A DNA stretch of 64,000 nucleotides from Virgisporangium ochraceum. Lineage in GTDB: Bacteria; Actinomycetota; Actinomycetes; Mycobacteriales; Micromonosporaceae. Below the pieces are notes generated by a model. It did not search any database, had not been told where the DNA came from, and worked only from the letters and a program-made list of their open reading frames with translations. This document shows positions 59,073-64,000 of the stretch, in pieces. Each line of letters starts with the position of its first letter. Positions within the stretch are counted from its first letter, which is position 1. The DNA lies in NCBI RefSeq assembly GCF_016863655.1, contig NZ_BOPH01000021.1:26041-90040 (forward strand), read 5' to 3'. Position numbers and translations under genes: made by a program.

Positions 59073-59321
59073 TCACCTACCGAGCGCGAAGACGGCCAGC
59101 AGCAGGCAGACACCCACGGCGGTCGACAGGGTCGCGACGGCGACCATCACCGCCTCGGCCAGAACGGCGACGATTCCGATCACCCGCCGCATCGTCACCG
59201 TCGCGATCCACGCCATGGCCGCCGCCGCCGCGAGAAACGCGATCGCTCCTGCGTCCGGGAGCGACTGCGCACTGAATACGATGAATTTCTCGATCTCCAT
59301 GAGAAGCGTGTCGACACTCAT
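59073..59321 (-). CDS. Small membrane protein, unknown
   Basis: 82 aa. Short amphipathic N-terminus (MSVDTLLMEIEKFIVFSAQSLP) then two hydrophobic spans (about 24-45 and 48-80). GGAGG lies 8 nt upstream of the ATG. Paired with the 103-aa protein. The size and layout are compatible with a small two-span membrane protein of many kinds; no function can be given. Confidence 0.55.
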   Translation of the reverse strand: MSVDTLLMEIEKFIVFSAQSLPDAGAIAFLAAAAAMAWIATVTMRRVIGIVAVLAEAVMVAVATLSTAVGVCLLLAVFALGR

Positions 59322-59541
59322 GGAATCCTCCCCAGCGAGACATCGGGCGAGGTGGCGGGGGGCGCCGCATGCATTTGGTCCGAGTGTGAACCTTCGGAAT
59401 ATGAATTGCTATGCACGGTGCACCCTTTGTGAATTCACTCCAACCACTTGCGTTTCAGCAGGAAGCGCAGTCTGATGGGGTGCTGAGAGCTATGTGGCGT
59501 GTCGCACTTTAGCTGTCAGCTGTGCCGGTTATCTTCCCGGG
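59322..59541. other. 220-nt divergent intergenic region
   Basis: Lower GC than its surroundings (runs such as GGAATATGAATTGCTATG and TTTGTGAATTCACTCC). It must hold the promoters of the leftward small membrane pair and the rightward orphan-XRE-hydrolase genes. No specific operator is recognised. Confidence 0.5.
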
Positions 59542-59775
59542 ATGAATACGGGGATGCAGGACAATTCAAATACCTCAGGCCTGAAAGTCACGCAGATGGC
59601 GAAGTTGTGCGTCGCGTCCGACTGCCCGACGGTGTACCGCACCAATCGCGACACCGTCGTGGTCCAGGGATACCGCGTGTCGGCCGACGAGATCGGACTG
59701 ACGCTGCCGCAGAACGAGACCCTCGTGGAAATCCCACCGGATCTCCTCGCGCTCGCGGCGCGCAGCATCATCTGA
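59542..59775 (+). CDS. Small protein preceding an XRE regulator
   Basis: 77 aa from ATG 59542 (ATG 59554 also possible). The conserved-looking core KLCVASDCPTVYRTNRDTVVVQGYRVSADEIGLTLPQNETLVEIPPDLL has two cysteines and resembles short actinobacterial proteins encoded beside DUF5753 XRE regulators. These pairs have been discussed as regulator-antagonist or toxin-antitoxin-like modules. No biochemical role can be read here. Confidence 0.65.
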   Translation: MNTGMQDNSNTSGLKVTQMAKLCVASDCPTVYRTNRDTVVVQGYRVSADEIGLTLPQNETLVEIPPDLLALAARSII

Positions 59776-59816
59776 GTCACCCGAGGATTCGAACCGACCG
59801 GACCGGGAGGCGGACC

Positions 59817-60698
59817 ATGATCGAGAATGCGGATCGTGGTCCGCTCGACCCCCACGTCCGCACCGTGCTCGGCAGGCAGCTCGCCGACCGGCGCAAGCTC
59901 GCCGGCCTCACCGGCAGCGAAGTCGCCCGGCGCGTGCGGATGAGCCAGTCACGCATCTCGCGCATCGAGAACGGTCTCGCTCCCGTCACCGTCGACGAAC
60001 TGGCCTCGGTCGCCGTCGCGCTCGGGCTGTCGCATGCGGAGTTCGACCGGTTGCTGGCACCGGTCGTCCAGGGCGGGGACGCGTGGACGCGCAAGCGCCT
60101 GAGTGCCGACGACCTCGCCGAGCGGCAGGCCGAGATCCTGCACATCGAGGCCACCACCAAGCACCTCCGCGTCTTCACGCCGTCGGCGGTCGCCGGCCTG
60201 CTCCAGACCAGCGAGTACGCCCGGGCGCTGCTCGCGACGCTCCACGAGCTGCATCCCGGCGATGGCGGCGACGACGTGGTGCTCCGGTCGGTGTCCGCCC
60301 GGCTGGAACGCCAGCACGTGCTGGCCGACGACGAACGGCGCTTCCACTTCGTGATGCAGGAGGCCGCGCTCGAGAGCAGGCTCTGCCCGCCGACCCAGAT
60401 GCTGGCGCAGATCCAGCGGATCAGGGACGTTCTCGAGCGTCGCGCCAACGTCACGCTGGCGGTCCTCCTCCACGGTTCCCAGTGGCCGCAGGCCGCCGCC
60501 AACTTCACGGTCTACGACGACTCCCACGTCCTCATCGACCTGCCGCACTCGTCGATGCTGCTGAACTCCCCCGACGACGTCGTGCTCTACCGCCGGCTGT
60601 TCGACACGCTCGAGGAGCACGCGACGCGGGACGTGGGTCCGATCCTCGACAGGTACGTGGACATGTACTACGACCTGGCGCGCCCCCGCCGGGACTGA
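59817..60698 (+). CDS. XRE-family regulator with DUF5753
   Basis: 293 aa, ATG 59817 with GGGAGG 6 nt upstream. HTH at about 15-75 (LGRQLADRRKLAGLTGSEVARRVRMSQSRISRIENGLAPVTVDELASVAVALGL). The rest is the DUF5753 domain (FTPSAVAGLLQTSEYARALL, VSARLERQHVLADDERRFHFVMQEAALESRL). This architecture is very common in sporulating actinomycetes, typically paired with a small protein gene as here. Confidence 0.88.
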   Translation: MIENADRGPLDPHVRTVLGRQLADRRKLAGLTGSEVARRVRMSQSRISRIENGLAPVTVDELASVAVALGLSHAEFDRLLAPVVQGGDAWTRKRLSADDLAERQAEILHIEATTKHLRVFTPSAVAGLLQTSEYARALLATLHELHPGDGGDDVVLRSVSARLERQHVLADDERRFHFVMQEAALESRLCPPTQMLAQIQRIRDVLERRANVTLAVLLHGSQWPQAAANFTVYDDSHVLIDLPHSSMLLNSPDDVVLYRRLFDTLEEHATRDVGPILDRYVDMYYDLARPRRD

Positions 60699-60702
60699 TC
60701 CC

Positions 60703-61491
60703 GTGGGCCGATACCGTGTGCTCCTGGTCGTCGCCGTCGGACTCGTACTGGTGGTGGGCATGCTGTGGGCATTGCAGCGCCGGCTGGTCTACTTCCCCGA
60801 CCGTGACCGGCCGGCTCCCCCGCCGGGCGTCGGGGAAATCGCCCTCGCCACGGACGACGGGATGCGGCTCACCGCCTGGCTGGTCGGACCGTCCACATCG
60901 GACACCGCCGTGCTCGTGGCACCCGGCAACGCCGGCAACCGGCTCGACCGGCTGCCGCTCGCGCGCGACCTGGCCGACACCGGGCTCGCGGTGCTCCTGC
61001 TCGACTACCGCGGCTACGGCGGCAACCCCGGCGACCCCTCGGAGACCGGGCTGGCCCACGACGCCCGCGCCGCCTGGAACCACCTGACCGAACGGTTCGA
61101 CCGGATCGTCCTCTATGGAGAGAGCCTCGGCGCCGCCGTCGTCACGCGCCTCGCCACCGAGGTGCCGGAGCGGCCGCACGGGCTGGTGCTGCGGTCGCCG
61201 TTCGCGTCGCTGGCGGCGGTCGGCCGGGCGCACTATCCCTTCCTGCCGGTGAAGACCCTGCTACGGGACCGGTTCCCGGTGGCCGAGCGGGTGCGCGCCG
61301 TCACGGCACCCACGGTGGTCGTCTACGGCACGGCCGACGCGGTGGTCCCGCCGGCGCAGAGCCGCGAGGTGGCCGACGCGGCGCCGAACCTCGTCGGGGT
61401 CGTCGCGGTCGACGGCGCCGACCACAACGACGCGGTGCTGGGTTCGGGCAGCGTGGTGGTCGACGCCGTCCGCCGCCTGCTCCCGGGCTAG
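60703..61491 (+). CDS. Membrane-anchored alpha/beta hydrolase (ABHD13/BEM46-like)
   Basis: 262 aa, GTG 60703, 4 nt after the XRE stop. One N-terminal membrane anchor (about 5-25), then an alpha/beta hydrolase fold: LVAPGNAGNRLDRLPLARDLADTGLAVLLLDYRGYGGNPGDPSE, nucleophile elbow GESLGA, Asp in VYGTADAVVPP and His in GADHND. Matches the BEM46-like serine hydrolases. Substrate unknown. Its 3' end overlaps the convergent PAS gene by 4 nt. Confidence 0.83.
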   Translation: MGRYRVLLVVAVGLVLVVGMLWALQRRLVYFPDRDRPAPPPGVGEIALATDDGMRLTAWLVGPSTSDTAVLVAPGNAGNRLDRLPLARDLADTGLAVLLLDYRGYGGNPGDPSETGLAHDARAAWNHLTERFDRIVLYGESLGAAVVTRLATEVPERPHGLVLRSPFASLAAVGRAHYPFLPVKTLLRDRFPVAERVRAVTAPTVVVYGTADAVVPPAQSREVADAAPNLVGVVAVDGADHNDAVLGSGSVVVDAVRRLLPG

Positions 61492-62198
61492 CCTTCCTGC
61501 GGCGGCTCGGCGCCGATGGCGATGCCGGCCATGCCCCGGGGCCGGGCGCCGGCGAACGTGACCACGCGGCCGGAGGCGTGGATCCACCGGGGCGCGCGGC
61601 CGTCGCGGGGAACGCGGTAGTCGACGGCGTACTGCTCGCCGCTGTCGAGCGCCCACCGCATCGCGCCCTCGACCATGGGACGGTCGTCGGCGTGGACGGC
61701 CGCCAGCACCAGCTCCGAGGTGAGCGGGGTGTCGGCGGGCAGCCCGAACAGCTCGTGGAACGCCGCCGACCCGTTGACGATGTCGGAGGCGAGGTCCCAC
61801 CGCCACGTCGCCACCAGCTCCCGGTGCGGCTCGGGTGGGCGCCGGTCGCTGATGTCCATGCCCACCAGGTACATGAGCTGGTCGCTGGTGACCGTGACCC
61901 CGTTCCAGCGGGTCCAGCGGTAGCTGCCGTCGCGGCACAGCAACCGGACCTCGTGGCCCTCGATCGCGCCGTCGTCGAGCAGGCACTTGCGGGCCTCGAC
62001 CGTGGCGGCCCGGTCGTCCGGGTGCACGAGCTCCCAGTACGGCACCGACCGGATCTCGTCGGGGCTCCAGCCGAGGAGCCGGCCGAAGGCCGGGTTGGTG
62101 ACCAGCAGGTAGCCCTCGAAGCTACCGGCTCCCATCATCGCCGGCGCGGCCTGCCACAGCCGCTGCAGGAGTTCGCACTCGGGGCCGCCCACACGCAT
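61488..62198 (-). CDS. Double PAS-domain protein
   Basis: 236 aa from ATG 62198 (AGGA upstream; the reading to 62300 lacks support). Two PAS/PAC units: about 15-125 (GYLLVTNPAFGRLLGWSPDEIRSVPYWELVHPDD, WTRWNGV...YLVGMDISDR) and about 128-230 (TWRWDLASDIVNGSAAFHELFGLPADTPLT, WIHASGRV...GMAGIAIG). No kinase, GGDEF or HTH output domain is present, so it must act through partners. A short-output PAS protein alone is common in actinomycetes. Confidence 0.8.
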   Translation of the reverse strand: MRVGGPECELLQRLWQAAPAMMGAGSFEGYLLVTNPAFGRLLGWSPDEIRSVPYWELVHPDDRAATVEARKCLLDDGAIEGHEVRLLCRDGSYRWTRWNGVTVTSDQLMYLVGMDISDRRPPEPHRELVATWRWDLASDIVNGSAAFHELFGLPADTPLTSELVLAAVHADDRPMVEGAMRWALDSGEQYAVDYRVPRDGRAPRWIHASGRVVTFAGARPRGMAGIAIGAEPPQEG

Positions 62199-62286
62199 TG
62201 TTCCTACATACCGTGCGCGGCGTGATGCCGCCACCCGGTCCGCGACACTGATCTGTCCGGACCGGGTGGCGAATCTCGATAATCGG

Positions 62287-63771
62287 TCAGCGCGGCTCAC
62301 CCGACGGGGCGGTGAGCGTCACCCCGAGCCGTACCGGGGTGCCGAAGTTCGGCGTCCCGTCGGCGTTCCAGGTGAACTTCTGGGCCCGGGTCGACCGGTT
62401 CATGTCGCAGCCACCGCCGGCCGAGTCGTTGGCGTGGTAGACGATCCAGTCCTCGGTGCCGTCGGGGCTCTTGAAGAACCCGTTGTGACCCGGTGCGAAG
62501 ACGCCGTTGGCGTCGCTGCGCTGGAACACCGGGTTCGGCGACTTGGTCCAGTGCGCCGGGTTCATCGGGTCCGAGCCGGTCAGGGTCAGCAGGCCGAGCT
62601 TGTAGTCCGGACCCCAGCAGGCGCTCGCCGAGTACACGACCATGACGCGGCCGTTGTGGTACAGCGGTTCCGGGCCCTCGTTCACGGCGCCGGTCTGCCG
62701 CTCCCACGACAGCGTCGGCGAGCTGAGCCGCACCCGGGAGCCGCTGGTGGTCCACGGGTTCGACAGGCGCTGGATGAAGTTGCTCTGGCCCGCGCCGTCG
62801 CCGCCGTAGGTGCCCATCAGGTACAGGCCGCTTCCGACCCTCAGGATGCTGGCGTCGAGCTGCCAGTCGTTGCCCAGGTCGGCCTTGAACGTGTACGGGC
62901 CCATCGGGTCGGTGCCGGCACTCTCCAGCACGTGCAGCCGCTGGGTGGGATTGTAGTCCGGCACGTTCTGCCCGGCGACGTAGTAGAGGTACCAGCGGTT
63001 GTTGATCAGGTGGAACTCAGGCGCCCACATGTTGCAGCAGCCGTTCGCGCGACCGGCGAGGTTGAACACCACGGTGTCGGCGGCGCTGGCCAGCCCGGCG
63101 AGGGTGGTGCTGCGGCGCATCGTGATCGTCGAGTTCCACGTCGTGGTCGCCAGGTGGTAGTAGCCGTTGTGGTACTGCAGCCACGGGTCGGGGCCGTTGC
63201 GCTTGATGGGGTTGGTGAACGTCCCCGGCGTCGACGCCCCGAGCTTGACCAGCTGCCACTGCTGGTTGGCGCCGTCGAGGTCCTGGAACTGCGAGACGCG
63301 CGCGCCGTCGGCGGTCGACCACTCCCAGACGTCCAGGGCCTTGGAGCTGTTGCGGTTGATCAGACGGACGTAGCCGCCGGCCGAGTCGGCGAGGCGGAAC
63401 TGCTGCCGGCCGTCGTTGCGGTCGCCATACTGCACGAGCTGGACGCCGTCGGCGGTGGTGGGCAGGTCGAGCACCTTGCCGGAGTGGCGGCTCCGCAGCC
63501 GGTACCAGCCGCCGCCGGAGTCGACGAACTGCCACTGCTGCCAGTTGCCGTCGTTGCGGGCGTACTGGTTGATCGGGGCGTTGTCGGTGGTCGCCAGGTT
63601 GTAGACGTCCAACGCCTTGCCGCTGTTGCGGTTGACCAGCACGTACCAGGCGGCGGTGTCCACCGTGGCGGCCGCGGCGGGCGTCGGCCGGGTGGCGACA
63701 CCAGCCGACCCCGCGACCACCACCGCCGCGGTCGCCACGGCGATGCGTCTCCACCAGCACCGGTGTCTCAT
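62287..63771 (-). CDS. Secreted GH43 arabinanase/arabinofuranosidase with N-terminal RICIN (CBM13) domain
   Basis: 494 aa, ATG 63771 with GGAGGT upstream. Signal peptide to about residue 36 (PAAAAT). RICIN-type beta-trefoil about 37-175 with three QxW-style repeats (GNWQQWQFV, GRQQFRL, NQQWQLV). GH43 five-bladed propeller about 180-494: PIKRNGPDPWLQYHNGYYHL (general base Asp), QLDASILRVG (pKa Asp) and NEGPEPLYHNG (general acid Glu). This is the pattern of secreted GH43 exo-arabinofuranosidases or related enzymes from Streptomyces. A LacI-like operator lies upstream. Confidence 0.87.
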   Translation of the reverse strand: MRHRCWWRRIAVATAAVVVAGSAGVATRPTPAAAATVDTAAWYVLVNRNSGKALDVYNLATTDNAPINQYARNDGNWQQWQFVDSGGGWYRLRSRHSGKVLDLPTTADGVQLVQYGDRNDGRQQFRLADSAGGYVRLINRNSSKALDVWEWSTADGARVSQFQDLDGANQQWQLVKLGASTPGTFTNPIKRNGPDPWLQYHNGYYHLATTTWNSTITMRRSTTLAGLASAADTVVFNLAGRANGCCNMWAPEFHLINNRWYLYYVAGQNVPDYNPTQRLHVLESAGTDPMGPYTFKADLGNDWQLDASILRVGSGLYLMGTYGGDGAGQSNFIQRLSNPWTTSGSRVRLSSPTLSWERQTGAVNEGPEPLYHNGRVMVVYSASACWGPDYKLGLLTLTGSDPMNPAHWTKSPNPVFQRSDANGVFAPGHNGFFKSPDGTEDWIVYHANDSAGGGCDMNRSTRAQKFTWNADGTPNFGTPVRLGVTLTAPSGEPR

Positions 63772-63874
63772 CACGACCTCCAGATGGTGTCGCTCACATG
63801 CGCGAGGCAGTGAGGGCGAGCGTTCGCCCGTGCGGCATGGGCGGCAGACCCATCGACGATGCTCGATGCGCAAC

Positions 63875-63888
63875 TGTGAACGATAACA
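63875..63888. promoter_or_regulatory. LacI-like operator upstream of the GH43 gene
   Basis: TGTGAACGATAACA, an imperfect 14-bp palindrome around a central CG, the general form of LacI-family operators. It lies 104 nt upstream of the GH43 start. No regulator gene for it is in the window. Confidence 0.45.
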
Positions 63889-63906
63889 ATCCGATTCGTC
63901 AAGGCC

Positions 63907-64000
63907 CGCCGCGGGACACCGGGCGCCGCGGGACACCGGGCGCCGCGGGACACCGGGCGCCGCGGGACACCGGGCGCCGCGGGACACCGGGCGCCGCGGG
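63907..64000. repeat. 17-bp tandem repeat running off the window end
   Basis: CGCCGCGGGACACCGGG repeats five times without error, and a 9-nt partial copy reaches the window edge, so the full array is longer. It lies in non-coding DNA upstream of the GH43 gene. The period is not a multiple of three. Confidence 0.93.

Noticed and set aside
1..64000. tRNA, rRNA, CRISPR arrays, insertion sequences, prophage genes
   Set aside because: No cloverleaf, repeat-spacer array, transposase or phage proteins were recognised on either strand.

Overview
The window is very GC-rich (by eye a little over 70 percent), with mostly GTG/ATG starts, dense short overlaps (ATGA/GTGA), secreted polysaccharide enzymes, WYL and XRE/DUF5753 regulators, and a KstR2-type steroid locus. 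All of this points to a soil-type actinomycete of the Pseudonocardiales or Micromonosporales kind; I cannot name the genus. I see no rRNA, tRNA, CRISPR array, transposase or prophage.

Layout. (1) 77-3093: two EAL-type proteins with degraded catalytic motifs around a CBS-domain protein. (2) 3083-6347 (minus): a four-subunit 2-oxoacid:ferredoxin oxidoreductase operon with a GntR regulator gene inside it, divergent from a zinc alcohol dehydrogenase across a GntR-type palindrome. (3) 7479-39568: a roughly 32 kb steroid (cholesterol-type) ring C/D catabolic region. Its core is ipdA-ipdB-ipdC-hexapeptide-ipdF-two hot-dog dehydratases-echA20-fadE31-FadE-enoyl-CoA hydratase-SDR-acyl-CoA synthetase (21799 down to 10946, almost all translationally coupled), divergent from kstR2. 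Around it lie fadA6, fadD3, a second thiolase, fadE30, a FadE33-type partner, several SDRs, an LLM oxidoreductase and a complete Liv-type ABC importer. (4) 39681-46788: an RpiR regulator, SIS protein, NgcEFG-like amino-sugar importer, secreted GH16 protein with a chitin-binding module, and BadF/BcrA-type sugar kinase. (5) 46738-64000: PAP2 phosphatase, Rho-N-like small protein, pyruvate carboxylase, two related membrane proteins, APH-like kinase, WYL regulator, a heterodimeric ABC exporter, small orphan membrane proteins, XRE regulator, hydrolase, PAS protein and a secreted RICIN-GH43 enzyme.

How it works together. FadD3 would activate the indanedione propionate (HIP) left after removal of rings A and B. 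FadE30, IpdF, IpdC and hydratases would process it, EchA20 opens ring D, IpdAB opens ring C, and FadA6 with FadE31-type dehydrogenases finish beta-oxidation. Four exact matches to the published KstR2 operator (AnCAAGnnCTTGnT) lie in this region: between kstR2 and ipdA, upstream of the Liv-type importer, between an SMP-30-like gene and an SDR, and between an acyl-CoA synthetase and a FlK-like thioesterase. A second palindrome family with similar half-sites but wider spacing forms two nearly symmetrical bidirectional promoters.

The most novel-looking items are the Liv-type importer and SMP-30/SDR pair under KstR2-type operators, the wide-spaced symmetric leaderless promoters, palindromic elements lying in frame inside an acyl-CoA dehydrogenase and in the 5' end of a permease gene, an ABC exporter in which one of two ATP sites has lost every diagnostic motif, and iterated GTCCAC...GGAC oligomers.
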